A stretch of DNA of 64,000 nt from Streptococcus sp. bf_0095 (GCF_004166885.1 NZ_RCYU01000002.1:310001-374000); one strand, 5' to 3'; positions 19,620 through 29,654 are shown, numbered from the stretch's first letter. The notes: generated by a model not told the origin, from the sequence alone. Numbers and translations are program-made.

Positions 19620-20327
19620 ATGAAAGAAGGATTATCTACTCAACAAAAAGAAGCCGACAAAGATTTAAATATCTTGGCACTTTTCACCTTGCTTCCACTG
19701 ATGGGCTTTCTAGCTTTTCAGGAGCCAATCATCAACTTCACTAGAAGCCCAGACCATTCTCTCTGGATTCGCTTAATCGTTCTCGCACTTTGTCAATTTT
19801 CTGTAGCTGGCTTGGGAACTAGTGCTGTCCTTATTCGTAGAAAAGAAAGCATACAGAAATATGGACTGGTTAAGAAAAAATTCTTTCCAACTATCCTTCA
19901 AACAGTTCTTATTGCCTTACCTCTTCTCATTTTCCTCATAGCTTCAGGTCAGATGCATTCCTATCTTCCTTTTCAATCCATCCTCCTAACAAAAGAAGTC
20001 TTATCCAGTCCCTTCCCAACCAATTTCTTGGGCTATCTTCTCATTTCTCTTATTTGGGGATTCTGGGAGGGTTTTAATTATGTTGTGATTGTCCAAAAAA
20101 TCAACCTCCGCTATCCTCAGTACGTAAAAGGAGTATGGAATCTAGGAGCATTTGTGTGTGCTTTAATCTGCTTGCTCATCCACGGGATGATTGGTTTTGA
20201 CTCATTGTCACTCTTACAAGAAGGAACTGTTTTCATTCTTATTTATGGAATGCTTCTAGTTCAGAGACGTACAGGAAACGCTTGGGGCTGTATTCTTATT
20301 TTTGTCCTCCTTTGGAATGCCTTTTAA
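19620..20327 (+). CDS. Membrane protein, degenerate CPBP-like
   Basis: A 235-residue protein with about six to seven hydrophobic segments. Its second half loosely follows the CPBP (Abi) intramembrane protease layout: a helix LIWGFWEGFNYVVIV where CPBP proteins carry EExxxR, an isolated His in LIHGMIGF, and a final GNAWGCILIFVLLWNAF resembling the GNxWxxIxxHxxxN helix. The double Glu and the last His are missing, so proteolytic activity is unlikely if the relationship holds. It is monocistronic behind a consensus promoter and before a strong terminator. Confidence 0.6.
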   Translation: MKEGLSTQQKEADKDLNILALFTLLPLMGFLAFQEPIINFTRSPDHSLWIRLIVLALCQFSVAGLGTSAVLIRRKESIQKYGLVKKKFFPTILQTVLIALPLLIFLIASGQMHSYLPFQSILLTKEVLSSPFPTNFLGYLLISLIWGFWEGFNYVVIVQKINLRYPQYVKGVWNLGAFVCALICLLIHGMIGFDSLSLLQEGTVFILIYGMLLVQRRTGNAWGCILIFVLLWNAF

Positions 20328-20345
20328 TATCCTCTAAACAAGATC

Positions 20346-20379
20346 AAACCTCTCTGGTTTTTACCAGAGAGGTTTTTTT
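20346..20379 (+). terminator. Strong intrinsic terminator
   Basis: A 13-bp perfect stem (20346-20358 with 20363-20375), TTTT loop and T run, between the convergent membrane protein gene and endoD. Confidence 0.9.
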
Positions 20380-20421
20380 GAGAGTGACTTTTTAAAAGAA
20401 CGAAAGAATCCTGTAAAAGAC

Positions 20422-23400
20422 TTACTCTTCTTTCCTCTTACCAGCCAAGAGGAAGCCGCCTAAGGCTGCTAAGAGAACAGCTTCTGCTGCAAAGGAAGCT
20501 TCTAGGCTTGCCGTATTTGGCAAGTGTTCCGATTGACTTTCTTTGCTTGCATCTTTTGTTCCTTGCTGAACCGTTGGCTGTGAGTTCGCTCCTTGGTGGG
20601 CACTTAACAACTGATGGATCTCTTGATCGACCATATCCTTGTGATCTTCCTCTTGATGACCCGGTTGAGTAGAAGTCGTTGGGGCCAACTGATCCACTTG
20701 AGATGAATTTGTAGGCTTCAGTGGATTAGCTGGATCCGGAGTCACTGGGGTACTTGGTTGGACTGGCTGATTTGGTTGAGCCGGTTGAACAGGCTGATCA
20801 GGTTTAGCCGGCTCCTCTGGTTGGATCGGTTGATCTGGTCCTTCCGTTTTGGCTGGCTTATAGACAATCGCATAGTGGGTAAAATGAGGAGCTGTAAAGA
20901 TAACTACATCTCCAACTCTCTCAAAGGCCAAGGATTGAGGTGCTTGACCTTCTGGGAAGAAGAGGACTTGCTCCACTTCTTTATCCTTATCCACAGGGAT
21001 TTTCACAAGTGATGGATGCTGGGTATCGACATCCTGACCACTTGCATCGACTCCTTCGATATCAAAGATAGTCGCTTCTCGTCCCTTCAGCTCTTCTTTT
21101 TCTGCCTGATTGGCTTCAACTTTCGCGACTTTTAGTCCCTTAATAGCAGTAGGCTCCAAGTTAGAGAATTGAACTTCGACTCCAGTCGCAGGGTCTACAA
21201 AGACAGCCGGCTTATCTTCTTTCAGGAGCGCAATCAAGGTTTCTAAACCTGTTTTTGCGGTTGCGAGCGCTTCAGGAGTGAGTTCTGAAGAGTCTAGGAG
21301 TTCTTTATTTTTCTCAACCAGTGCCTGTAAAGCGTCACCAGAAGGGTGATTTGGCTTGCTTGCTAATAGAGCAGTCGCTTCCTCTGTCAGAGCAGAAAGA
21401 GCGTCTTTCTCTTTGACTAGATTAGCTTGTCCATCCAAGGCTTTCAAGAGAGCGGTCAATTGATTCAACTGCTCATTGACTTGATCTTGTGTGCTGGTAT
21501 CATGCTCTTTCAAGACTTTTTCAGAAGCAGCCATTCCAGCCAACAAGGCTTCTTTGACTTCAGGACTGGCAAATGTAAAGTCTACTTTGGCTTTTGCAGC
21601 TTCAGCTTCAGCTAATTTTTGCTTAAGGTATTCATCATTGAGAGCTGGTTTTGGATTGACGAGGACATCAAAGCTTGTGCTAGCTCCTTTGTAATGGACG
21701 GTGATGGTTTGACGGCCTTCCTTGGTTGCATCAAAGCCAGTTACTTCCACACCTTCATCGGTCAAGGCGTGCGTTTCGGTTGTTTCATCATCAAAGACAA
21801 CTGTAAAGCGTCCGCCTTCTTTTTCAAATGCTTCTCCGACGATATATTCTACTTTTGGTTTGTCGGTCAATTCTAGACCAGCAACTGCTTTTTCACCTGC
21901 TTCCTCTGCACTGACCACAAAAACAGTGAGAGTCTTATCCAATTTCTGACCAAGGTAAGAAACTTCTAGGTGTTGTTCTCCAAGCTTGCTACTGTCAAAT
22001 CCATGAATCTCTACACCTGAGTTGGTGAGGTTGACCAGTTGATCTGCTTGGCCATCTTTATAATGAACACGGAGAGTCGCCCCTTTCAAGGAAAGAGCAT
22101 CCCCTTCCCGGTAAACCTTCTTGGTCAAACCATCTTCAAATTGAAGTCCCGCAATTTCTTTATCATTTTTTGGAACTTCGATCGCTAGAACATTACTGAT
22201 ATCTTTGCCAGGTTCTTGCGCACGATAGTAGAGAAGAGATGGGGTTGATTCAAAAGCCAGTGGTTTAAAGATCAGATTTCCAGCTTGATTGGCTGTCATG
22301 GTCGCAATTGGGCTAGTCGCTTCTTTATCGGCATAAAGAGTCAATGTGGTATTGGCCGGAACATCTTTGAAGCCGACTTGGACAAAATGATTGCCTAAGT
22401 TTTGCGCCGCAGCATGTTTCATTGGGATGTTGACCGTTTCCGTATCCAGACTTTCATACATCTTCCAGTTGTAAATCCGGATGGCTTGCCATGGGGTTCC
22501 GTTATCTGCCGTAATGACATGGAGACGCCATTCTTGAGCCTTGATTGGACGGTCGAGTGTAATGTCGGACACATGGGCTTTATTGCCACGAACTTCCTTA
22601 GCGAGCTTCCATTCACCCGCTTCATCCTTGTAGTAAAGGTCGAAGTCACGGGTATTCATCTTTCCATCGTCGACAGATTCTCCACCCGCACCGGCATGGT
22701 CCATGACCCAACGAACAATGGTCCGTGGTTGTGTCAAGCGAATATCGACGGTTCCACTCAATTGAGCAGAAGACCATTTATCTGAAAGACTGGTAATGGT
22801 ACCATTTAACATACCTTCGATGCCTTCACTACCATCCGCATCTGGGAAGCTCGAACCAATGACTTTGGCTCCAATCACCACGTTTGGTGCAAGGGCTTTT
22901 GGAAGACTGGTATCTGACACGGTCATACCCCAATCAAAGGCCACAGTTCCTGCATCTGAACGTTGGCCGTTCTTCCCAACTGCCACAACCTTGAGGTCCT
23001 GAGTCGTTCCTTCAGCACTTGCTGAACGGCTAACTTTTGGTAGATAGACGGTTGTCGCAGAAGACCCTGTTAAGAGACGCCAGTTGTCGCCGTCTTTTTC
23101 ATAGACTTCATAATAATCTGCGTCCGCAACCCCTTTAAAATTAAGGACAGCCTCCGCTTCCTGGGCATTTTGCAGGCGTTTTGCCCGAACAGTCACTTCA
23201 GATGGGGCTACTGGTTTTTCTTGGTTGGACGTTATCGACAATTGACCGAGGTTGAACTTGTAATCTTTGACATCTGCATCATGATCAAAGAACATCTTAA
23301 CGGCATAAATAGTCTTACCCGCCAAGCCTCCCAAATCAAAGGTTTGAGTAGACCAATCCGCACTCGGTGTCAATTCCTTCCATTCGTATTCAGAGTAGTC

Positions 23401-25215
23401 TTCTTTTGTGGCAACAGCTACCCAAGCAGCAGCCCCGACCCCACCCTTGTGAGACACACTTAATTTTGTCGTTTCTGTCACAGGAATCTTAGTAGAATAG
23501 AGCATAACATTTTGACTGCTATTAGCTTTCAAATCCCCTTCAAAGGTTAAAGAGTTCCCTCCATTGTAGGCTTGATCAAAATCATAGCGACCTTTTAATG
23601 GCGTACTATCTTCACTATGCTCTACCCACCAGCGCCATGTTGGAAGGTAGCCAGAAACAGAACGGTAGTTCCACTCCCCTTCTTTAGAAATCTTGCCATC
23701 CACAAACCAATGTTTGCCGTGGCCTGTATTAAAGGACGTATTGAAATCAGCACTTGTAATTGGAGTTTTATCCACTACTAGATTGGACATCCCGTACCAA
23801 GATTGGTCTGCTGGTTTTCCTTTGGTTGGATCCCCTTGGAAACCAGTCCAGAATAGATCTTCATGGGTATGGTAACCTTCTCCTGTCTTTCCTAGACCTG
23901 TAATGGTATCAGGTGCATAAAGCCCAAGAGATAGACGCAACTTGCCATGATCATCTAAAATCGCATTCCAGTCCACATTGGTCTTATAAGAGCCTCCTTT
24001 TTGGAGCTCGAGTCCAGCTAGAACATCATAAGGATTGCGGTTAATCCATTTGGCTGTACTGATGGAATAATCAACTTCTGATTTGCCCCAGTTAAAGTTG
24101 GCAAAGAAGGTATCAACTGGATTTTCCCCATTTTCAGGCTGCATGAAATTGTAGTTGTACTCACCCAGTGCATTTTCATGGTAGCGACCATATTCATAGG
24201 TCATAGCATCATACCAGGAATACTTAATCGGATAGTTGATGCTCTTCGCATACTCCTTAGTATAAAGAAGGAAATCTCTTAATTTTGGCCCCAAAGGCTC
24301 TACTAAGTTCCCTGTTGTTTCTTGGTTGATAAAGTAGCCATCAAAACCATAGTACTTCGCTAAATCCACCAATTTCCGAGCAATCGGGAAGGTTTTTGAG
24401 CCTTCACTATCTTCTTTCAAGGTTTCTGCAAAGCGTTCTTGATCCTTAATGCTACTAGACCAGTTGTAAAAGAGTGTTCCATAAATAGGAACCCCATTTC
24501 GGTGAGCCGCATCAATCACGTCTGCTGAAGGGACAAGTCCTTCCCAAAAGACCATAGAATCCAAATATTGCCAGTAGTCAAAAGCATAAGCCTTAAACTC
24601 TTCCCCACCGACGGAAGCATGATCCTTAGCCTTTGAGTTCATGTTAGAAAGGGCTTGGATCTTTGCATCTGGGTTGGCTTGCTCGTTGATTTGCTTCCCT
24701 TGAAAACGGCTAGCTAGGGGAACACTTGCTCGGTTCAAATCATCATCTACTCGTTTACCAGGTTCCCATTTCAACAAATCATCCCAAGTATCAAATTTGA
24801 CCTCTTTTGGTCTTAATTGTTTTTCTTCATTGGTTGGTAAATCTTCCACTTTTTCTGCAGCTACTTTTGGTTGTTCCGTCGCTGAAACGGCTGGAGTATC
24901 TGCCGTCGGGCTAGCTTCTGGAGTTGCAGGACTAGCCTCTGTCGTAGCTGGAGTTGCCTCCTCAACTGGTTTTGCTGTTTCTCCAGTTGGCAAAGCAGCA
25001 TCTGCAGTGTAGACTCCCGCTTCTCTGATCAAACGATTGACATCTTCCGTATTTGCTGTGGAAGCTTCTAAGGGTTGTTCTTTAGTCGCATGCGTCTCAT
25101 CTGCTGAGACTGCCCCCGTTCCTAAAAATGCCAATCCAATCAATGCAGAACAAACTCCTACACTGAATTTTCGGATACTAAAACGTTGTTGTTTTTCAAA
25201 TTGATGACCTTTCAT
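20422..25215 (-). CDS. endoD: Cell-wall endo-beta-N-acetylglucosaminidase D (GH85)
   Basis: A 1597-residue surface glycosidase that cleaves the chitobiose core of N-glycans. Order: a YSIRK-type signal peptide (residues 1-38, FSIRKFSVGVCSALIG), a Thr/Ala/Pro-rich linker, the GH85 catalytic domain (about 150-620) with FDGYFINQE (Asn297 and Glu299 as the catalytic pair), and discoidin/carbohydrate-binding and Fn3-like modules. Bacterial Ig-like repeats (around KVYREGDALSLKGATL and VEYIVGEAFEKEGG), a helical FIVAR-like region and a Pro/Gln linker follow. A sorting signal LPNTA plus hydrophobic segment and GKRKEE tail ends the protein. The ATG at 25215 is chosen because GGAGGTCAAG precedes it; the ATG 12 nt upstream overlaps that site. 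A CcpA site lies in the leader. Confidence 0.93.
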   Translation of the reverse strand: MKGHQFEKQQRFSIRKFSVGVCSALIGLAFLGTGAVSADETHATKEQPLEASTANTEDVNRLIREAGVYTADAALPTGETAKPVEEATPATTEASPATPEASPTADTPAVSATEQPKVAAEKVEDLPTNEEKQLRPKEVKFDTWDDLLKWEPGKRVDDDLNRASVPLASRFQGKQINEQANPDAKIQALSNMNSKAKDHASVGGEEFKAYAFDYWQYLDSMVFWEGLVPSADVIDAAHRNGVPIYGTLFYNWSSSIKDQERFAETLKEDSEGSKTFPIARKLVDLAKYYGFDGYFINQETTGNLVEPLGPKLRDFLLYTKEYAKSINYPIKYSWYDAMTYEYGRYHENALGEYNYNFMQPENGENPVDTFFANFNWGKSEVDYSISTAKWINRNPYDVLAGLELQKGGSYKTNVDWNAILDDHGKLRLSLGLYAPDTITGLGKTGEGYHTHEDLFWTGFQGDPTKGKPADQSWYGMSNLVVDKTPITSADFNTSFNTGHGKHWFVDGKISKEGEWNYRSVSGYLPTWRWWVEHSEDSTPLKGRYDFDQAYNGGNSLTFEGDLKANSSQNVMLYSTKIPVTETTKLSVSHKGGVGAAAWVAVATKEDYSEYEWKELTPSADWSTQTFDLGGLAGKTIYAVKMFFDHDADVKDYKFNLGQLSITSNQEKPVAPSEVTVRAKRLQNAQEAEAVLNFKGVADADYYEVYEKDGDNWRLLTGSSATTVYLPKVSRSASAEGTTQDLKVVAVGKNGQRSDAGTVAFDWGMTVSDTSLPKALAPNVVIGAKVIGSSFPDADGSEGIEGMLNGTITSLSDKWSSAQLSGTVDIRLTQPRTIVRWVMDHAGAGGESVDDGKMNTRDFDLYYKDEAGEWKLAKEVRGNKAHVSDITLDRPIKAQEWRLHVITADNGTPWQAIRIYNWKMYESLDTETVNIPMKHAAAQNLGNHFVQVGFKDVPANTTLTLYADKEATSPIATMTANQAGNLIFKPLAFESTPSLLYYRAQEPGKDISNVLAIEVPKNDKEIAGLQFEDGLTKKVYREGDALSLKGATLRVHYKDGQADQLVNLTNSGVEIHGFDSSKLGEQHLEVSYLGQKLDKTLTVFVVSAEEAGEKAVAGLELTDKPKVEYIVGEAFEKEGGRFTVVFDDETTETHALTDEGVEVTGFDATKEGRQTITVHYKGASTSFDVLVNPKPALNDEYLKQKLAEAEAAKAKVDFTFASPEVKEALLAGMAASEKVLKEHDTSTQDQVNEQLNQLTALLKALDGQANLVKEKDALSALTEEATALLASKPNHPSGDALQALVEKNKELLDSSELTPEALATAKTGLETLIALLKEDKPAVFVDPATGVEVQFSNLEPTAIKGLKVAKVEANQAEKEELKGREATIFDIEGVDASGQDVDTQHPSLVKIPVDKDKEVEQVLFFPEGQAPQSLAFERVGDVVIFTAPHFTHYAIVYKPAKTEGPDQPIQPEEPAKPDQPVQPAQPNQPVQPSTPVTPDPANPLKPTNSSQVDQLAPTTSTQPGHQEEDHKDMVDQEIHQLLSAHQGANSQPTVQQGTKDASKESQSEHLPNTASLEASFAAEAVLLAALGGFLLAGKRKEE

Positions 25216-25276
25216 CTTGACCTCCATCTTATTTTACTGATTTCCAATCTCCTAAAACACTCCTCCTTCACTATCC

Positions 25277-25290
25277 TGCAATCGCTTACA
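25277..25290. promoter_or_regulatory. Catabolite-responsive element (cre) in the endoD leader
   Basis: On the minus strand TGTAAGCGATTGCA matches TGWAANCGNTNWCA with one mismatch. It lies between the promoter and the endoD start, a position where CcpA blocks transcription. Confidence 0.65.
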
Positions 25291-25322
25291 TTTTTCTTGA
25301 TTGGAAATCTTCACTCAGATTT

Positions 25323-25352
25323 AGTTTACCCCTTTAAAGAGAGGTCTGTCAA
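25323..25352 (-). promoter_or_regulatory. endoD promoter
   Basis: Minus-strand TTGACA (25347-25352), 18 bp, TAAACT (25323-25328). It would give a leader of roughly 100 nt. Confidence 0.6.
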
Positions 25353-25401
25353 TTCATTTTAGCAAATCCTATAATAAGGTGAGGAGGAACTAAAAAAAGT
25401 A

Positions 25402-25428
25402 CAAAAAAAGAGGAGGTCACCCTCCTCT
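25402..25428 (-). terminator. gap terminator
   Basis: The stem AGAGGAGG (25409-25416) / CCTCCTCT (25421-25428) with a 4-nt loop is followed on the minus strand by seven T residues. Confidence 0.9.
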
Positions 25429-25443
25429 CATCATACGCATGAA

Positions 25444-26454
25444 TTATTTAGCAATTTTTGCGAAGTATTCAAGAGTACGAACAAGTTGTGCAGTGTAAGA
25501 CATTTCGTTGTCATACCATGAAACAACTTTAACCAATTGTTTACCGTCAACGTCAAGAACTTTAGTTTGAGTTGCGTCAAACAATGAACCGTAAGCCATA
25601 CCTACGATATCTGAAGATACGATTGGATCTTCTGTGTAACCATATGATTCGTTAGCTGCTGCTTTCATAGCTGCATTTACTTCATCAACAGTAACGTTCT
25701 TTTCAAGAACTGCAACCAATTCAGTAACTGATCCAGTTGGAGTTGGAACGCGTTGTGCAGATCCGTCCAATTTACCGTTCAATTCTGGGATTACAAGACC
25801 GATAGCTTTAGCAGCACCAGTTGAGTTAGGAACGATGTTAGCTGCACCAGCGCGAGCACGACGAAGGTCACCACCACGGTGTGGTCCGTCAAGGATCATT
25901 TGGTCACCAGTGTAAGCGTGGATAGTAGTCATCAATCCTTCTACAACACCGAAGTTATCTTGAAGAGCTTTAGCCATTGGAGCCAAGCAGTTTGTAGTAC
26001 ATGAAGCACCAGAGATAACTGTTTCAGTACCATCAAGAATGTCGTGGTTAGTGTTAAATACAACTGTTTTAACGTCGTTTCCACCAGGAGCAGTGATAAC
26101 AACTTTCTTAGCTCCACCTGGGTGCAAGTGTTTTTCAGCAGCTTCTTTCTTAGCAAAGAAACCAGTTGCTTCAAGAACGATTTCTACACCGTCGTTAGCC
26201 CAGTCGATTTGTTCTGGATCACGTTCAGCAGAAACTTTAACGAATTTACCGTTAACTTCGAATCCACCTTCTTTAACTTCCACAGTACCGTCGAAACGAC
26301 CTTGAGTTGTGTCATATTTCAACAAGTGTGCAAGCATAACTGGATCTGTAAGGTCGTTGATGCGAGTAACTTCAACACCTTCTACGTTTTGGATACGACG
26401 GAAAGCAAGACGACCGATACGACCGAAACCGTTAATACCAACTTTAACTACCAT
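25444..26454 (-). CDS. gap: Glyceraldehyde-3-phosphate dehydrogenase (NAD-dependent, phosphorylating)
   Basis: A 336-residue glycolytic GAPDH. The NAD-binding start is [13 protein letters not shown], the active-site Cys lies in [15 protein letters not shown], and [11 protein letters not shown] and WYDNEMSYT are present. In streptococci this enzyme is also found on the cell surface. The ATG at 26454 has a TAAGGAGG site 8 bp upstream; the longer ORF to 26526 runs through the leader and promoter-proximal sequence. Codon bias is strong. It is transcribed alone between its own promoter and terminator. Confidence 0.98.
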   Translation of the reverse strand: MVVKVGINGFGRIGRLAFRRIQNVEGVEVTRINDLTDPVMLAHLLKYDTTQGRFDGTVEVKEGGFEVNGKFVKVSAERDPEQIDWANDGVEIVLEATGFFAKKEAAEKHLHPGGAKKVVITAPGGNDVKTVVFNTNHDILDGTETVISGASCTTNCLAPMAKALQDNFGVVEGLMTTIHAYTGDQMILDGPHRGGDLRRARAGAANIVPNSTGAAKAIGLVIPELNGKLDGSAQRVPTPTGSVTELVAVLEKNVTVDEVNAAMKAAANESYGYTEDPIVSSDIVGMAYGSLFDATQTKVLDVDGKQLVKVVSWYDNEMSYTAQLVRTLEYFAKIAK

Positions 26455-26540
26455 TCGTGATTTCCTCCTTATGAAAATCAAAAAATTTTTTATGTGAAAA
26501 GAGTAACTTGATAGGTTACAAATCATCTTTCAACAATATT

Positions 26541-26569
26541 ATTATATACTTTCTTCCCCTAAAATGCAA
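26541..26569 (-). promoter_or_regulatory. gap promoter
   Basis: Minus-strand TTGCAT (26564-26569), 17 bp, TATAAT (26541-26546). The leader holds a small inverted repeat GTAAC/GTTAC (26503-26519). Confidence 0.8.
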
Positions 26570-26661
26570 CTGATTTCATTAGGATTAGAAATATTACACA
26601 AACTTTCATATTCATTTTCACTATCTCTTATGAGGAAGTGGCCTTAAGTTCTTTTCGAATC

Positions 26662-26694
26662 AAAAAAAGCTTTCCTCCTATGAGGAAAGCTTTT
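26662..26694 (-). terminator. fusA terminator
   Basis: A 13-bp perfect stem (26665-26677 with 26682-26694), CTAT loop and A/T flanks, directly downstream of fusA. Confidence 0.9.
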
Positions 26695-26709
26695 AGCTAG
26701 ACGGTAAAA

Positions 26710-28791
26710 TTATGCTTCACCTTTAGCTTTTTTAATGATTTCTTCTTGTACTGATTTCGGTACATCTTCGTAGTGGTCAAATACCATCATGAAAGTACCA
26801 CGTCCTTGAGTTGCAGAACGAAGGACAGTAGCGTAACCGAACATTTCAGCAAGTGGTACATAAGCACGAACGATTTGGCTTGCACCGTGTGCTTCCATAC
26901 CGTCTACACGTCCACGACGAGCAGTTACGTGACCCATAACATCCCCAAGGTTTTCTTCAGGAACTGTGATGGTTACAAGCATCATTGGTTCAAGGATAGC
27001 TGGTTGTGCTGATTTAGCTGCTTCTTTAAGAGCAAGAGATGCAGCGATCTTGAAGGCAGTTTCAGATGAGTCGACATCGTGGTATGATCCATCGTAAAGC
27101 TTCGCTTTCACGTCAACCATTGGGTAGCCAGCAAGCACACCGTTAGCCATAGATTCTTGAAGTCCTTTTTCTACTGCAGGGATGAATTCACGTGGAACCA
27201 CACCACCGACGATCGCATTTTCGAACTCGAATCCTTTACCTTCTTCGTTTGGAGTAAATTCGATCCAAACATCACCAAACTGACCTTTACCACCAGATTG
27301 ACGTTTGAAGAATCCACGTGCTTGTGTAGAAGCGCGGAATGTTTCACGGTAAGATACTTGAGGAGCACCAACGTTTGCTTCAACCTTGAATTCACGTTTC
27401 ATACGGTCAACAAGGACATCCAAGTGCAACTCACCCATACCAGAGATAACTGTTTCACCAGTTTCAGGGTTTGTTTCAACGCGGAATGTTGGATCTTCTT
27501 CAGCCAATTTTTGAAGGGCGATACCCATCTTATCTTGGTCTGCTTTAGATTTAGGCTCAACCATCAATTGGATAACTGGTTCTGGAACTTCGATTGACTC
27601 AAGGATAATTTTCGCTTTTTCATCTGTCAATGAGTCACCAGTTGTAGTATCTTTCAAACCAACGGCAGCAGCGATATCTCCAGAATAAACTGTTTCGATT
27701 TCCATACGAGTGTTGGCGTGCATTTGAAGGATACGTCCGATACGTTCACGTTTACCTTTAGATGTGTTCAATACGTAAGAACCTGAGTTCAAGACACCTG
27801 AGTAAACACGGAAGAATGTCAAACGACCTACGAATGGGTCAGTCATGATCTTGAAGGCAAGAGCTGCAAATGGCTCTTCATCAGATGCTGGACGTTCTTC
27901 TTGTTCGTCTGTATCAGGGTTTACACCCTTGATTGCAGGGATATCAAGTGGGCTTGGAAGGTAGTCAAGGACTGCATCCAACATCAATTGAACCCCTTTG
28001 TTCTTGAAGGCAGAACCACACAATACTGGGAAGAATTCAACATTGATAGTTGCTTTACGGATAGCAGCCTTCAATTCTTCGTTAGTGATTTCTTCACCTT
28101 CAAGGTATTTCATCATCAAGTCTTCATCAGTTTCAGCAACTGCTTCAACTAATTTTTCACGGTATTCTTGAGCTTGGTCAAGGTATTCAGCTGGGATATC
28201 TTCTTCAAGAATGTCTGTACCAAGGTCGTTGGTGTAGATTTCAGCTTTCATCTTGATCAAGTCGATGATTCCACGGAAGTCATCTTCTGAACCGATTGGC
28301 AATTGAATTGGGTGTGCGTTTGCTTGAAGACGATCATGAAGTGTGCTTACTGAGTAAAGGAAGTCAGCACCGATTTTATCCATCTTGTTCGCAAATACGA
28401 TACGAGGAACACGGTATTCAGTTGCTTGACGCCAAACTGTTTCTGTTTGAGGCTCAACACCTGATTGTGAGTCAAGAACCGTTACAGCACCGTCCAAAAC
28501 GCGGAGTGAACGTTGTACTTCGATAGTGAAGTCCACGTGTCCTGGTGTGTCGATGATGTTAACACGAGTGTCTTTCCATTGAGCGGTTGTCGCAGCAGAT
28601 GTGATGGTGATACCACGTTCTTGCTCTTGCTCCATCCAGTCCATTTGTGACGCACCTTCGTGAGTTTCACCGATTTTGTGAATCTTACCAGTGTAGTAAA
28701 GGATACGCTCAGTTGTAGTTGTTTTACCAGCATCGACGTGGGCCATGATACCGATATTACGAGTTTTTTCAAGTGAAAATTCGCGTGCCAT
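26710..28791 (-). CDS. fusA: Elongation factor G
   Basis: The 693-residue translocation GTPase. G1 is [11 protein letters not shown], followed by the switch [10 protein letters not shown], the DTPGHVDF G3 and NKMDKIG G4; domains II-V follow, including [17 protein letters not shown] and [13 protein letters not shown] of domain IV/V. The ATG at 28791 is preceded by GGAG and matches the usual [14 protein letters not shown] start; the longer ORF to 28878 would read through its own promoter. It is separated from rpsG by 373 bp with repeats, a terminator and an extended -10 promoter, so expression may be partly uncoupled from rpsLG. Confidence 0.98.
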   Translation of the reverse strand: MAREFSLEKTRNIGIMAHVDAGKTTTTERILYYTGKIHKIGETHEGASQMDWMEQEQERGITITSAATTAQWKDTRVNIIDTPGHVDFTIEVQRSLRVLDGAVTVLDSQSGVEPQTETVWRQATEYRVPRIVFANKMDKIGADFLYSVSTLHDRLQANAHPIQLPIGSEDDFRGIIDLIKMKAEIYTNDLGTDILEEDIPAEYLDQAQEYREKLVEAVAETDEDLMMKYLEGEEITNEELKAAIRKATINVEFFPVLCGSAFKNKGVQLMLDAVLDYLPSPLDIPAIKGVNPDTDEQEERPASDEEPFAALAFKIMTDPFVGRLTFFRVYSGVLNSGSYVLNTSKGKRERIGRILQMHANTRMEIETVYSGDIAAAVGLKDTTTGDSLTDEKAKIILESIEVPEPVIQLMVEPKSKADQDKMGIALQKLAEEDPTFRVETNPETGETVISGMGELHLDVLVDRMKREFKVEANVGAPQVSYRETFRASTQARGFFKRQSGGKGQFGDVWIEFTPNEEGKGFEFENAIVGGVVPREFIPAVEKGLQESMANGVLAGYPMVDVKAKLYDGSYHDVDSSETAFKIAASLALKEAAKSAQPAILEPMMLVTITVPEENLGDVMGHVTARRGRVDGMEAHGASQIVRAYVPLAEMFGYATVLRSATQGRGTFMMVFDHYEDVPKSVQEEIIKKAKGEA

Positions 28792-28827
28792 GAGGTTTTG
28801 TTCTCCTATATTTTTTATTTCTATACT

Positions 28828-28836
28828 ATTATAACA
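28828..28836 (-). promoter_or_regulatory. fusA promoter, extended -10
   Basis: Minus-strand TGTTATAAT (TATAAT at 28828-28833), with no clear -35; it lies just after the terminator hairpin. Confidence 0.55.
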
Positions 28837-28845
28837 TGATTTAAC

Positions 28846-28871
28846 AAAAACGGATAGGCAGGACCTACCCG
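28846..28871 (-). terminator. Terminator downstream of the rpsG repeat region
   Basis: On the minus strand CGGGTAGG / CCTATCCG (28864-28871 with 28851-28858, one G-T pair) is followed by TTTTTG. Confidence 0.7.
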
Positions 28872-28879
28872 TTCTCATT

Positions 28880-29164
28880 GTTTATCCTGTTTGATTTAGC
28901 TGATTTGAGCTCAATTGAACTCGGGCTAAAGTTAGTTAGCCGATTTGAACCCGAGCGAGGCCCGGCGCAAAAAAGATAAACTGCCTTGTGTTCATGGAAC
29001 ACTGTATCAGTTTCCTATTTTGCCTTGGGCCTTTTGCGCTCTTGGTATCTTAATTGAACCCGGGCTAAAAGCTCGGAAAATAGATAAGCTTTCCTAGAAT
29101 CTTTGATTCTTCGTCAAGCTTCCTAATTTTCAGTCGCTTTTTTAACGCCCTTAGTATCTTAATC
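28880..29164 (-). repeat. Tandem degenerate hairpin repeats between rpsG and fusA
   Basis: Two units read on the minus strand both start ATTAAGATAC(T/C)AAG(G/A)GCG, at about 29163 and 29054. Both continue with AAAAT-(T)-AGGAA(G/A)CT, a variable hairpin, a (C/G)TTTATCT/CTTATCT block and CGGGTTCAA. Unit A spans about 29052-29163, unit B about 28910-29054. Unit B has nested stems AAACTG/CAGTTT and GTGTTC/GAACAC; unit A has AGAATC/GATTCT. There is no ORF. It is a candidate intergenic repeat family or structured mRNA element. Confidence 0.6.
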
Positions 29165-29635
29165 TTACCAGCGGAAGTGTGCGAAGGCACGGTTAGCTTC
29201 AGCCATACGGTGAGTGTCTTCACGTTTCTTAACTGCTGCACCAGTGTTGTTTGCAGCATCCAAGATTTCTTTAGCAAGGCGGTCAACCATTGTGTGCTCA
29301 CCACGTTGACGAGCGATGGTTACCAACCAACGAAGTCCAAGTGTTGTACGACGTTCTGGACGAACTTCAACTGGGACTTGGTAGTTAGATCCACCAACAC
29401 GACGTGCACGTACTTCAAGTACAGGCATGATGTTTTCCATTGCTGTTTCAAATACTTCAAGCGCGTCATTTCCAGTAGCTTCTTTGATTTGCTCAAAAGC
29501 ACCGTAAACGATTGAAGCTGCTGTACCACGTTTACCATCAAGCATAACGCGGTTGATAAGACGAGTAACTAGTTGTGAATTGTAAAGCGGATCTGGCAAT
29601 ACATCGCGCTTTGGAGCTCTATTTTTACGACTCAT
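29165..29635 (-). CDS. rpsG: 30S ribosomal protein S7
   Basis: A 156-residue primary 16S rRNA-binding protein of the 30S head. It starts [20 protein letters not shown] and contains [18 protein letters not shown] and ends [19 protein letters not shown], all characteristic of S7. It lies 19 bp downstream of rpsL in the classical str operon order. In other bacteria S7 represses this operon; no specific S7 site was recognised here. Confidence 0.98.
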   Translation of the reverse strand: MSRKNRAPKRDVLPDPLYNSQLVTRLINRVMLDGKRGTAASIVYGAFEQIKEATGNDALEVFETAMENIMPVLEVRARRVGGSNYQVPVEVRPERRTTLGLRWLVTIARQRGEHTMVDRLAKEILDAANNTGAAVKKREDTHRMAEANRAFAHFRW

Positions 29636-29654
29636 TTCTCTTTATCCCCTTTCC

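Noticed and set aside
26455..26526. N-terminal extension of GAPDH
   Set aside because: It would translate the leader and lacks a ribosome site; the ATG at 26454 has TAAGGAGG and gives the standard N-terminus.
28792..28878. N-terminal extension of EF-G
   Set aside because: The extension runs through the terminator hairpin and the -10 box; the standard [12 protein letters not shown] start at 28791 has a GGAG site.
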